Shown here in pieces: positions 31,585-39,862 of a DNA stretch of 43,912 nucleotides (the first letter of the stretch is position 1; each line of letters opens with the position of its first letter). A program made the translations under genes and the position numbers. The stretch lies in the NCBI GenBank assembly GCA_900316975.1, contig ONFA01000020.1, positions 1 to 43,912 of the forward strand. The letters run 5' to 3'. Below the pieces are notes generated by a model. The model did no database searches and was not told the origin of the DNA. It saw only the letters and a program-made list of their open reading frames with translations. The stretch is from an uncultured Prevotellaceae bacterium. GTDB lineage: Bacteria; Bacteroidota; Bacteroidia; Bacteroidales; Bacteroidaceae.

Positions 31585-33150
31585 TTAAAAAGGAGCGCCT
31601 TCTGGCATGGAAGACATGTCGATTCCATCGAATGGGTCGTCATCTTGTGTTACGCCTTCTGTGTTGAGTTTTGAAGGGCTGGGCTTGATGGTTCCATCGT
31701 CATTTGGCATGGGAGGAATATCATCTTCCAAATTTAAGAATCGGGCGAACTCACTGCGGAAACGCAGACGAACGTCACCCACAGCACCGTTACGGTGTTT
31801 TGCGATGATGATTTCAGCGATGCCCTTGGTGTCGTTACCATGTGCATCTTTGTATATTTTATAATACTCAGGTCGGTGAATGAAGCATACCATGTCAGCA
31901 TCCTGCTCTATGGCACCTGATTCGCGAAGGTCACTCAGTTGAGGTCGTTTACTGTCCGGACTGTCAGGATTGTTGGTGGTACGTTGCTCAACTGAACGGT
32001 TTAACTGTGAAAGCGCGATGATGGGGATGTTGAGTTCCTTTGCCAATCCCTTGAGAGAACGGGAAATGGTGGAAACCTCCTCTTGTCGGGAACCATAGGA
32101 CATACCTGAGGCATTCATTAACTGGAGGTAGTCAATAATAATCATCTTCACGCCGTAATCACGTACCAATCGGCGAGCCTTTGTGCGCAGTTCAAAAACA
32201 GAGAGCGAAGGAGTGTCGTCCACATAGAAAGGGGCACCATAGAGGCTTCCTATTTTGAAATCGAGTTGTGACCATTCATATTTTGCCAATTGTCCGCTTT
32301 TGATTTTCTCACCTGAAATCTCACAAACATTCACCAATAGGCGGTTTACCAATTGCACATTGGACATTTCGAGTGAGAACATGGCGATGGGTACTTGACG
32401 GTCCACTGCCATGTTACGTGCCATTGACAAGACAAAGGCTGTCTTTCCCATTGCAGGACGTGCTGCAATGATGATAAGGTCAGAATTTTGCCACCCAGAA
32501 GTCATGGCGTCTAACTTGTCAAAGCCAGATGCCAAGCCTGAAAGTCCGTCAGTTCGAGCCGCTGCCTTTCTCAGCAAGTCGTATGCTTCGTTGATGACAG
32601 GGTCAATTTGTGTGAAATCTTTCTTTAGATTTGATTTAGACAGTTCGAACAATTGTCCTTCCGCTTCCTGCATCAGTTGTTCAACGTCTTGTGTCTCGTC
32701 AAATGCCTGCTTTTGAATATGGCTGGTATAAGATATGAGATCACGTGCCAATGCCTTTTGTGCCACCACGCGTGCATGATACTCCAAATGGGCAGCAGAC
32801 AGCATGGAACGTGAGAGTTCTGCGATGTAGGCTGCCCCACCCGCATTTTCCAGTTCTCCATTTTTTTGCAACTGCTCAACCACCGTCAGCACATCAATGG
32901 GCGAATTTGCCGCTGCCAATGATTGGATAGCCTGGAAGATGACTTGGTGCTTAGACTCATAGAAGGATTGAGGCTTCAGAAAGTCTGACACCGTGCCAAA
33001 AGCATCCTGTTCTATGATACAAGCACCAATCACAGCTTTCTCAAACTCTACGGCTTGAGGCTGTAATCTACCTAACTGTGCAAGTGGGTCTTGCTCACTA
33101 CTACGGAAGGTCTTTCTGCGAGTTGTAGATGTGGATCTTTGTTCTGGCAT
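31585..33150 (-). CDS. dnaB: Replicative DNA helicase DnaB
   Basis: DnaB is the hexameric helicase that opens the replication fork. The 521-residue protein has the N-terminal primase-contact domain (EFEKAVIGACIIEQDAFGTV, LENAGGAAYIAELSRSMLSA), a linker helix and the RecA-like C-terminal domain with Walker A ARPAMGKTAFVLSMARNMAV (near 230), FSLEMSNVQLVNRLL, IIIDYLQLMNA, LAKELNIPIIALSQLNRSVE, LRESGAIEQDADMVCFIHRP and AEIIIAKHRNGAVGDVRLRF. No intein is present. The C-terminal tail is short and acidic. A promoter lies at 33216-33247. Confidence 0.98.
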   Translation of the reverse strand: MPEQRSTSTTRRKTFRSSEQDPLAQLGRLQPQAVEFEKAVIGACIIEQDAFGTVSDFLKPQSFYESKHQVIFQAIQSLAAANSPIDVLTVVEQLQKNGELENAGGAAYIAELSRSMLSAAHLEYHARVVAQKALARDLISYTSHIQKQAFDETQDVEQLMQEAEGQLFELSKSNLKKDFTQIDPVINEAYDLLRKAAARTDGLSGLASGFDKLDAMTSGWQNSDLIIIAARPAMGKTAFVLSMARNMAVDRQVPIAMFSLEMSNVQLVNRLLVNVCEISGEKIKSGQLAKYEWSQLDFKIGSLYGAPFYVDDTPSLSVFELRTKARRLVRDYGVKMIIIDYLQLMNASGMSYGSRQEEVSTISRSLKGLAKELNIPIIALSQLNRSVEQRTTNNPDSPDSKRPQLSDLRESGAIEQDADMVCFIHRPEYYKIYKDAHGNDTKGIAEIIIAKHRNGAVGDVRLRFRSEFARFLNLEDDIPPMPNDDGTIKPSPSKLNTEGVTQDDDPFDGIDMSSMPEGAPF

Positions 33151-33215
33151 TTTATTGGTTTAGGAGAAAATGTGTTATCCGTTCTTGAACGGCGCTTTCT
33201 CACTTTATCGGCTTG

Positions 33216-33247
33216 CAAATTTAGAAAGAATATTTGACAATAACAAA
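33216..33247 (-). promoter_or_regulatory. Promoter of dnaB
   Basis: TTTG (33247-33244), a 20-base spacer and TAAATTTG (33223-33216) on the minus strand, 66 bases before the ATG. Confidence 0.75.
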
Positions 33248-33359
33248 CACAAGACATGAAAGTTATTAACACTTAATGAACTAAAACTGTTGATAACTAT
33301 GTTAATAAAACGATTTCATCGGTCAACTTATTATCTCTCCATGGAAGAGTGAAAAAAAG

Positions 33360-33510
33360 TTAAATTACTGTAGGGCTGTTTCCCCAATCCTTTATGAAGA
33401 GTGCATCAATGATTCCTTGCTTTGTAAATGGTATGTTGACTACGAGTGACGCTCCTTTGATTTCATAATGGTGGCTCTGTTCTTGGCAGAGTTGTTTTTT
33501 TATCTTTTTT
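33360..33510 (-). pseudogene. Possible 3' remnant of an unidentified gene
   Basis: The minus strand reads LCQEQSHHYEIKGASLVVNI then PFTKQGIIDALFIKDWGNSP and TVI-stop, with sensible codon choice and a protein-like pattern. No ATG precedes it; the frame runs back into the nqr promoter region and stops at about 33590. Either it is the tail of a lost gene or a chance open frame. Family not recognised. Confidence 0.3.
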
Positions 33511-33531
33511 ATTAAATATGTCTTCGGAAAT

Positions 33532-33562
33532 TTCGGCAATCCATTAAAAAGTGCTACCTTTG
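33532..33562 (+). promoter_or_regulatory. Promoter of the nqr operon
   Basis: TTTC (33532-33535), a 19-base spacer and TACCTTTG (33555-33562), a near-perfect Bacteroidota promoter. It gives a leader of about 140 bases before nqrA. Confidence 0.75.
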
Positions 33563-33709
33563 TGCCGTTTTTAGAATCAACGGAGTTCCTGTTGGTCTTT
33601 TTTTACATAGGTAAGCGTAAAAAGAATGGAGACAGACGACCTTTGTCATGAATGGAGGGAGTCCAATACTGTAAGAGAGAAAACAATTTATAGTTAATAT
33701 TAACAAATT

Positions 33710-35053
33710 ATGGCGAATGTAATTAAAATTACGAAAGGCTTGAACATCAACCTCAAAGGTAAGGCTGCTGCTCAGGTTTCTGCTGCGCCTGCATCGAAAG
33801 TCTATGGACTTGTTCCTGATGCATTTTGGGGCATGAAGCCGAAAGTCGTGGTTAAAGAAGGGGATGAGGTGAAGGCTGGTGATGCATTGTTTGTCAACAA
33901 GATGCATCCAGAAGTAAAATTCGTCTCTCCTGTAGCGGGTGTGGTCAAACTCGTGGAGAGAGGCGACCGTCGTAAAGTTCTGAGCGTTCAGGTGGAGGCC
34001 GCTACGCAGCAAGCGTACGTGGACTTTGGGAAGAAGGACGTGAAGTCGCTGACTGGAGAGCAAGTGAAAGAGGCTCTTCTCGAAAGTGGACTTTTCGGTT
34101 TCTTCCTCCAGCGCCCTTATGCTGTCGTTGCCGACCCCAACGATACGCCTAAAGGCATTTTCGTGTCTGCTATTGCAGACATGCCGCTCGCTGCAGACAT
34201 CGACGTTGTGATGAAAGGTAATGAAGCAGATTTCCAGACTGGTATCTCTGCACTTGCCAAGTTGGCTAAGGTTCATCTGGGTGTTAAGCCCGGCAGTGCG
34301 CTTGCCAACACAAAGGATGCGGAAATAACCGTGTTTAGCGGCAAATGTCCAGCAGGTAACGTGGGTGTTCAAATCAATCACGTGGATCCTGTGAACAAGG
34401 GAGAGGTGGTTTGGACCATTGGTGCAGAAGAAGTCGTTTTCATCGGCAGACTTTTCAACGAAGGCAAGGTGAATCTGACTCGCACCATCGCTGTGGCTGG
34501 TTCTGAAATCAAGGAACCTCAATACAAGCAGGTACTTGTTGGCGCTAAGATCGGCGACATTGTGAGTGGTAATGTGAAGACGGAACAGAAGGTTCGTCTC
34601 ATCGACGGTAACCCGCTCACAGGTATGCAGACAAGCGAAGAAGCATTCCTTCTTGCGCATTCCACTGAGGTGACTGCTATTCCTGAGGGCGACGAGGCCA
34701 ACGAACTCTTCGGTTGGATTGCACCTCGTTTCAAGAATTTCTCTGTCAGCCGTTCCTACTTCTCTTGGTTGCTGCCGAAAAATAAGGAGTATGTGCTTGA
34801 CGCACGTGTGAAAGGCGGACACCGCCACATGATTTTCAGCGGCGAATACGAGTCCGTCTTCCCTATGGACATCTACCCAGAGCAGTTGGTGAAGGCTATC
34901 ATCGCCGGTGACATCGACCGCATGGAAGCACTTGGCATCTATGAGGTGGCGCCAGAGGACTTTGCTGTGGCAGAGTTCGTCGATAGTTCTAAAGTTGAAC
35001 TTCAGCGCATTGTTCGAGAGGGTCTCGACATGCTGCGTAAAGAAAACGAATAA
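33710..35053 (+). CDS. nqrA: Na+-NQR subunit A
   Basis: NqrA is the peripheral cytoplasmic subunit of the Na+-translocating NADH:ubiquinone/menaquinone reductase, involved in quinone interaction. The 447-residue protein starts MANVIKITKGLNINLKGKAA and has the barrel-like front domain (VVVKEGDEVKAGDALFVNKM, VKFVSPVAGVVKLVERGDRR KVLSV), the middle QRPYAVVADPNDTPKGIFVS and the C-terminal FPMDIYPEQLVKAIIAGDID with VAPEDFAVAEFVDSSK. First gene of the operon, five bases before nqrB. Confidence 0.97.
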   Translation: MANVIKITKGLNINLKGKAAAQVSAAPASKVYGLVPDAFWGMKPKVVVKEGDEVKAGDALFVNKMHPEVKFVSPVAGVVKLVERGDRRKVLSVQVEAATQQAYVDFGKKDVKSLTGEQVKEALLESGLFGFFLQRPYAVVADPNDTPKGIFVSAIADMPLAADIDVVMKGNEADFQTGISALAKLAKVHLGVKPGSALANTKDAEITVFSGKCPAGNVGVQINHVDPVNKGEVVWTIGAEEVVFIGRLFNEGKVNLTRTIAVAGSEIKEPQYKQVLVGAKIGDIVSGNVKTEQKVRLIDGNPLTGMQTSEEAFLLAHSTEVTAIPEGDEANELFGWIAPRFKNFSVSRSYFSWLLPKNKEYVLDARVKGGHRHMIFSGEYESVFPMDIYPEQLVKAIIAGDIDRMEALGIYEVAPEDFAVAEFVDSSKVELQRIVREGLDMLRKENE

Positions 35054-35058
35054 GCAAT

Positions 35059-36234
35059 ATGGGACTTAAGAAAATTCTTGACAACTTAAAGCCTACCTTC
35101 TCTGAAGGAGGTAAGCTCAGCGCTTTCGGCTCTCTCTTTGATGCAGCGGAGACTTTCTTCTTTGTACCAAACGAGACTGCAAAGGTGCGTGGCGCTCAGA
35201 TTCACGACGCCATCGACTCTAAGCGTTCTATTTTCTTTGTGGTAATTGCGCTGATTCCTGCTATACTCTTCGGAATGTATAACATTGGCTATCAGCACGC
35301 TCTTGTGACCGGTGGTTGCACGCCCGATGCTTGTCCCTGTGCTGATGTATGGGGCAATTTCCTGTATGGTCTTGCTGTGATGCTCCCCAAGATTGTGGTG
35401 AGTTACGCAGTCGGTCTTGGCATTGAGATTGCTGTGGCTCAGTGGAAGAAGGAAGAGGTTCATGAAGGTTTCTTCGTGACAGGTATCCTCATTCCGCTCA
35501 TTGTTCCTGTGAACTGTCCACTTTGGATTATTGCAGTTGCAACCGCATTTGCCGTTATTTTTGCCAAGGAAGTGTTTGGTGGCACGGGTATGAACATCTT
35601 CAACCCAGCCCTCGTCACTCGCGCCTTCCTTTTCTTTGCCTATCCATCCATGATGTCAGGTGATAAGGTATGGGTGAATGGCAACTACATCGATTGTATC
35701 AACGGTGCTCCTGCTGTTGATGCCGTTTCTGCAGCCACTCCACTTGGTCAGTTGGCAGCAGGTGAGCCAGTCACCGCTTCTCCAATGGACACAATTATCG
35801 GTACAATCCCCGGTTCCATCGGTGAAACTTCCGTCATCGCCATCCTGATTGGTGCAGTCATCCTTATTTGGGCAAACATCGCCAGTTGGAAAATTATCCT
35901 TTCCACTTTTGCAGGTGGTGCATTGATGGCATACTTCCTTCGCTATGACGGTGCACAGAACTTCGAATGGTGGGAGCAACTCACTGTCGGCGGTTTCTGT
36001 TTCGGTGCCGTGTTCATGGCAACAGATCCTGTGACCAGCCCTCGCACAGAAGGCGGCAAGTGGATCTTTGGTTTCCTCATCGGTGCTATGGCTATCATCA
36101 TTCGTGTGCTCAACCCTGGTTTCCCTGAGGGTATGATGCTCGCGATCCTGCTGATGAACCTGTTTGCTCCGCTGATTGACTACTTCTTCGTACAGGCTAA
36201 TATCAACAAGCGCGCTAAGCGTGCCAAAAAGTAA
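35059..36234 (+). CDS. nqrB: Na+-NQR subunit B
   Basis: NqrB is a large membrane subunit carrying covalent FMN and riboflavin and taking part in Na+ transport. The 391-residue protein has many transmembrane helices. DAVSAATPLGQL (near 222-233) contains the SAAT site, where the Thr is expected to hold FMN by a phosphoester bond (usual form SGAT or SAAT). TDPVTSPRTEGGKWIFGFLI and LNPGFPEGMMLAILLMNLFA are also family features. It lies directly after nqrA and 15 bp before nqrC. Confidence 0.97.
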   Translation: MGLKKILDNLKPTFSEGGKLSAFGSLFDAAETFFFVPNETAKVRGAQIHDAIDSKRSIFFVVIALIPAILFGMYNIGYQHALVTGGCTPDACPCADVWGNFLYGLAVMLPKIVVSYAVGLGIEIAVAQWKKEEVHEGFFVTGILIPLIVPVNCPLWIIAVATAFAVIFAKEVFGGTGMNIFNPALVTRAFLFFAYPSMMSGDKVWVNGNYIDCINGAPAVDAVSAATPLGQLAAGEPVTASPMDTIIGTIPGSIGETSVIAILIGAVILIWANIASWKIILSTFAGGALMAYFLRYDGAQNFEWWEQLTVGGFCFGAVFMATDPVTSPRTEGGKWIFGFLIGAMAIIIRVLNPGFPEGMMLAILLMNLFAPLIDYFFVQANINKRAKRAKK

Positions 36235-36240
36235 AGGAGG
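36235..36240 (+). promoter_or_regulatory. Shine-Dalgarno site for nqrC
   Basis: AGGAGG lies nine bases before the nqrC ATG. Such sites are rare in Bacteroidota and absent from nearly all other genes in this window. Confidence 0.7.
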
Positions 36241-36249
36241 ACACTGAAA

Positions 36250-36879
36250 ATGGCAAAACTGAACACAAACGGTAATGCATATACCATTATTTATGCATCT
36301 GTCATGGTCATCATCGTAGCATTCCTCCTTGCTTTCGTTGCTTCGGCACTGAAACCCAAGCAGGACGCTAATGTGGCACTTGACACAAAAAAGCAGATTC
36401 TTTCTTCTCTGAACATCCGCGACCTCGCCGATGCTGAGGCGGAAGCTAAGTACAGCGAGGTCATCACCAGCGGTGAACTCGACAGCCCTACCCTCACAGC
36501 CAATGTGGATGGTGAGGAAAAACTCATCGTTGCCGTGAAGGGTGCTGGACTTTGGGGACCACTCTGGGGATGGATTTCCATCAACAAAGACGGTGAGACC
36601 GTATATGGCACATTCTTCAACCACGAATCTGAAACAGCCGGCTTGGGTGCCCGCATCAAGGAGCAGTGGTTCCAGGATGAGTTCAAAGGCAAGAAGATTT
36701 ATCAGGACGGCAAGGTTGTTCTTGGTGTCTATAAGCAGGGCAAGGCTCCAGCCACGCTGTCAGCAGACAACTACGTAGATGCTGTGACAGGTGCCACCCT
36801 TACTTCAAATGGTGTTAACGACATGATTCAAAAGTGCCTTGCAGACAATCAGGGTGCGATTGAAACATTCAAAAATTAA
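36250..36879 (+). CDS. nqrC: Na+-NQR subunit C
   Basis: NqrC has one N-terminal transmembrane helix (YTIIYASVMVIIVAFLLAFV) and a periplasmic FMN-binding domain. VDAVTGATLTSNGV (near 176-189) contains the S/T-G-A-T motif whose Thr is the covalent FMN site. GLWGPLWGWISINKDGETVY and HESETAGLGARI are family features. It is 209 residues, somewhat shorter than the Vibrio form. Its stop overlaps the Shine-Dalgarno sequence of nqrD. Confidence 0.96.
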   Translation: MAKLNTNGNAYTIIYASVMVIIVAFLLAFVASALKPKQDANVALDTKKQILSSLNIRDLADAEAEAKYSEVITSGELDSPTLTANVDGEEKLIVAVKGAGLWGPLWGWISINKDGETVYGTFFNHESETAGLGARIKEQWFQDEFKGKKIYQDGKVVLGVYKQGKAPATLSADNYVDAVTGATLTSNGVNDMIQKCLADNQGAIETFKN

Positions 36880-36884
36880 GGAGG
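36878..36884 (+). promoter_or_regulatory. Shine-Dalgarno site for nqrD
   Basis: AAGGAGG lies nine bases before the nqrD ATG and begins inside the nqrC stop codon, which should favour re-initiation. Confidence 0.7.
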
Positions 36885-36893
36885 ACAAAGAAT

Positions 36894-37529
36894 ATGAGTT
36901 TATTTTCTAAAGAGAATGGCGAAGTCTTCATGGGTCCGCTCAACTTGAACAACCCAATCGCAGTTCAGGTCCTCGGCATTTGCTCGGCACTCGCTGTCAC
37001 TTCACAGTTGAAGCCAGCCATCGTGATGGGACTCTCTGTGACTGTCATCACAGCATTCTCAAACGTGATTATTTCCCTGATCCGCAAGACCATCCCTAAC
37101 CGCATCCGCATCATCGTGCAGTTGGTGGTTGTGGCTGCACTCGTTACGATTGTGAGCAACATCCTCAAGGCATACGTCTATGATGTGAGCGTTCAACTGA
37201 GTGTCTATGTCGGACTGATCATTACCAACTGTATTCTGATGGGACGTCTTGAGGCATTTGCCATGCAAAACGGTCCATGGGAGAGTTTCCTCGATGGAAT
37301 CGGTAATGGTCTCGGCTATGCCATCGTGCTTGTCATCGTTGGTTTCATCCGTGAAATCCTCGGTTTCGGCACGCTGTTTGGCTTCCAGATTATTCCTGAC
37401 AGCGCTTACGTTGAAAATGGTGGTCTTTACATGAACAACGGTATGATGACCATGCCAGCCATGGCACTCATCATCGTGGCATGTGTCATCTGGGCACATC
37501 GCGCGTACAATAAAGATTTAGAGTCATAA
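36894..37529 (+). CDS. nqrD: Na+-NQR subunit D
   Basis: NqrD is an integral membrane subunit of the NqrDE/RnfAE family, which forms the Na+ pathway and an iron site with NqrE. The 211-residue protein has about six hydrophobic helices. LNNPIAVQVLGICSALAVTS and VGLIITNCILMGRLEAFAMQ (Cys of the family iron site) are seen, followed by SFLDGIGNGLGYAIVLVIVG. It lies 14 bp after nqrC. Confidence 0.96.
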   Translation: MSLFSKENGEVFMGPLNLNNPIAVQVLGICSALAVTSQLKPAIVMGLSVTVITAFSNVIISLIRKTIPNRIRIIVQLVVVAALVTIVSNILKAYVYDVSVQLSVYVGLIITNCILMGRLEAFAMQNGPWESFLDGIGNGLGYAIVLVIVGFIREILGFGTLFGFQIIPDSAYVENGGLYMNNGMMTMPAMALIIVACVIWAHRAYNKDLES

Positions 37530-37562
37530 GTAACATACCTCAACAATTAAAAGAAAAGAATT

Positions 37563-38192
37563 ATGGAACATTTCATTAGTTTGTTCGTCCGCTCTATCTT
37601 TGTGGACAACATGATTTTCGCTTTCTTCTTGGGTATGTGTTCTTATCTCGCCGTATCCAAGACAGTCAAGACATCGTTCGGACTAGGTATTGCGGTCACT
37701 TTCGTGCTCCTCATTACAGTTCCCGTCGATTACTTGCTTCAGACGAAGGTACTCGCCAACGGTGCATTAGCCGAAGGCGTTGACCTCACCTTCCTGGCAT
37801 TCATCCTTTTCATCGCAGTCATTGCAGGTATCGTGCAGTTGGTCGAGATGATTGTGGAGCGCTTCTCCCCTTCTCTCTATGCCGCACTTGGTATCTTCTT
37901 GCCACTGATTGCTGTGAACTGTGCCATCATGGGTGCATCGCTCTTCATGCAGCAGCGCATCCAACTCGACCCGGCCACATCCACTCAAGCCATCTCTGGT
38001 GTAGGTGACTGCATTGCTTATGCACTTGGTTCAGGTATCGGTTGGACACTCGCTATTGTGGGTCTTGCTGCTATTCGTGAGAAAATGGCTTACTCTGATG
38101 TGCCCAAGCCCCTTCAGGGTCTCGGCATCACATTCATCACCGTAGGCTTGATGGCAATGGCATTCATGTGTTTCTCTGGTCTCAAAATCTAA
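37563..38192 (+). CDS. nqrE: Na+-NQR subunit E
   Basis: NqrE is the partner membrane subunit of NqrD with opposite topology. The 209-residue protein has six predicted helices. [20 protein letters not shown] then [20 protein letters not shown] (Cys of the family iron site) and [20 protein letters not shown] are hallmark segments. It lies 33 bp after nqrD and 21 bp before the nqrF start. Confidence 0.97.
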   Translation: MEHFISLFVRSIFVDNMIFAFFLGMCSYLAVSKTVKTSFGLGIAVTFVLLITVPVDYLLQTKVLANGALAEGVDLTFLAFILFIAVIAGIVQLVEMIVERFSPSLYAALGIFLPLIAVNCAIMGASLFMQQRIQLDPATSTQAISGVGDCIAYALGSGIGWTLAIVGLAAIREKMAYSDVPKPLQGLGITFITVGLMAMAFMCFSGLKI

Positions 38193-38213
38193 AAAAGAAA
38201 GGACATAGCAATT

Positions 38214-39430
38214 ATGGATATGACATTTATATTATATAGTATAGGAGTGTTTTTGGTGATTGTGCTTGTGCTCGTCATCATCCTCCTCGTTGCTAAGAAG
38301 TACCTTTCTCCCAGCGGTAATGTGACCATTACCATCAACGGAAAGGAGCCTGTGGCGGTAAGGGCTCTTGCGGACAGTGCAAGTGCCAGGTAGTATCTGG
38401 TGGCGGTGAGATTCTCGACTCAGAGAAAGGACACTTCACACGCAAACAAATCAAGGAAGGCTACCGTCTCGGCTGCCAGTGTAAGGTGAAGGGCGACCTC
38501 TCCATCAAGGTGCCAGATTCAGTGATGGGTGTCAAGGAATGGGAATGCACCGTGATTGGCAACCGCAACGTGGCAACCTTCATCAAGGAGTACAAAGTGG
38601 CTCTGCCTCCTGGTGAACACATGGACTTCGAGCCAGGTTCCTATGCACAAATCAAGATTCCTGCATTCTTCATCGACTACGACAAGGACATCGACAAGAG
38701 CCTCATTGGCGACACCTACCTTCCTGCATGGGAGAAGTTCGGACTCTTCCCGCTCAAGTGCGTCAATGAAACTCCGACCATCCGTGCCTACTCCATGGCG
38801 AACTATCCCGACGAGGGCGACATCATCACGCTCAACGTCCGCATTGCCACACCTCCGTTCAAGCCGAAGGACCAAGGCCCTGGCTTCATGGATGTGAACC
38901 CAGGTATCGCATCATCTTACATCTTCTCTCTGAAGCCTGGCGACAAGGTTATTATGTCAGGTCCTTACGGAGAGTTCCGTCCGCAGTACGGCACTGGCCG
39001 TGAGATGATTTGGGTCGGTGGTGGTGCCGGTATGGCTCCGCTCCGTGCACAAATCATGCACATGCTCAAGGGCAACGGCATTGCTCCTGAAGACCGTCAG
39101 CGCGAGATGCACTACTTCTATGGCGCACGCGCGTTGGAGGAGATTCCATTCCTCGACGACTTCCTCGCTCTCGACAAGGAGTTTCCCAACTTCCACTTCC
39201 ACCTTGCCCTCGACCGTCCAGATCCGAAGGCAGACGAAGCAGGAATTGCATACACTCCAGGATTCGTTGCTCCAGTGATGGGTGACACCTATCTCAAGCA
39301 GCATGAGAATCCAGAAGATTGTGAGTATTATCTTTGCGGTCCTCCAATGATGGCAAAGACCGTGCTCGACCTTCTCCACTCTCTCGGTGTAGAAGACGAC
39401 ATGATTCGCTTCGACAATTTCGGAGGCTAA
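38214..39430 (+). pseudogene. nqrF: Na+-NQR subunit F, internal deletion and frameshift
   Basis: NqrF takes electrons from NADH through FAD and a 2Fe-2S cluster. The true start is the ATG at 38214 (MDMTFILYSIGVFLVIVLVL, membrane helix). This frame continues through YLSPSGNVTITINGKEP and stops at 38393. From the TGT at 38351 the second frame gives CGGKGSCGQCKCQVVSGGG, the 2Fe-2S loop, and runs on through VKEWECTVIGNRNVATFIKE, IRAYSMANYPDEG (FAD), GGGAGMAPLRAQI (NADH) and CEYYLCGPPMM to the end. About 23-26 residues normally between INGxxP and the first cluster Cys are missing, with a shift of frame at CCTGTGG (about 38349-38355). An internal ATG at 38486 would give only the reductase part. This is either a real loss of function or an assembly error. 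Confidence 0.88.
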
Positions 39431-39447
39431 TGACAATACAATCATTC

Positions 39448-39486
39448 AGGTGGGCAGTTGCAATCCGTAACTGCCCACCTTTCTTG
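39448..39486 (+). terminator. Terminator of the nqr operon
   Basis: AGGTGGGCAGTT, a 9-base loop and AACTGCCCACCT form a perfect 12-bp stem, followed by TTCTTG. It lies 18 bases after the nqrF stop. Confidence 0.8.
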
Positions 39487-39799
39487 TGATGATTAGTCTG
39501 ATATTGCTATTCTCTCTCGTCTATTTGTCTTACACTGAAATACAATGAATTTTATCGTGAAACAAATTTGAATAATTAGTTTCCTAAAAAACGGCAGCAT
39601 AGCGAATCCTGACACATATTAATATTCGTGGAAATAGGCTTGCCGAGGAAGTCTCATTCGTGTCATTCGTCGCACCGAAGGTGCTTCGTGCAACGCTTCT
39701 TCTCGCCGCATGGAATAATTAGTGAAATTCGTTGTTGAAAAACATCCGAACCTTGTGTTATGACAATTAGTTTTGTTGTGAAAGTTTGAGAGAAACAAG
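39487..39799. other. Gene-free stretch with small palindromes
   Basis: I see no gene here. It has AT-rich DNA, short ATTCGT direct repeats (about 39655-39672, 39727-39733) and a hairpin GCACC-GAA-GGTGC near 39673-39685 followed by CTTCGTGC. Confidence 0.5.
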
Positions 39800-39843
39800 T
39801 CAGCCTCCCTCTTGTCCTATTGGTGTGACATGAGGGAGGCTGA
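39800..39843. terminator. Terminator of the fasciclin-type gene
   Basis: TCAGCCTCCCTC and GAGGGAGGCTGA form a perfect 12-bp stem around a 20-base loop, with AAATTT on one side and ACTTGTTT on the minus-strand exit. It lies 19 bases after the stop at 39863. Confidence 0.7.
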
Positions 39844-39862
39844 AATTTGAATAGGTGTTGAT

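Noticed and set aside
33554..34828. A 424-residue frame antisense to nqrA
   Set aside because: nqrA on the plus strand is an unmistakable family member; the antisense frame is His- and Cys-rich, typical of a shadow frame.
36618..36900. nqrC as a truncated gene because it is shorter than the Vibrio protein
   Set aside because: The helix, the FMN motif TGAT and the C-terminus are all present; 209 residues is compatible with a compact Bacteroidota form.
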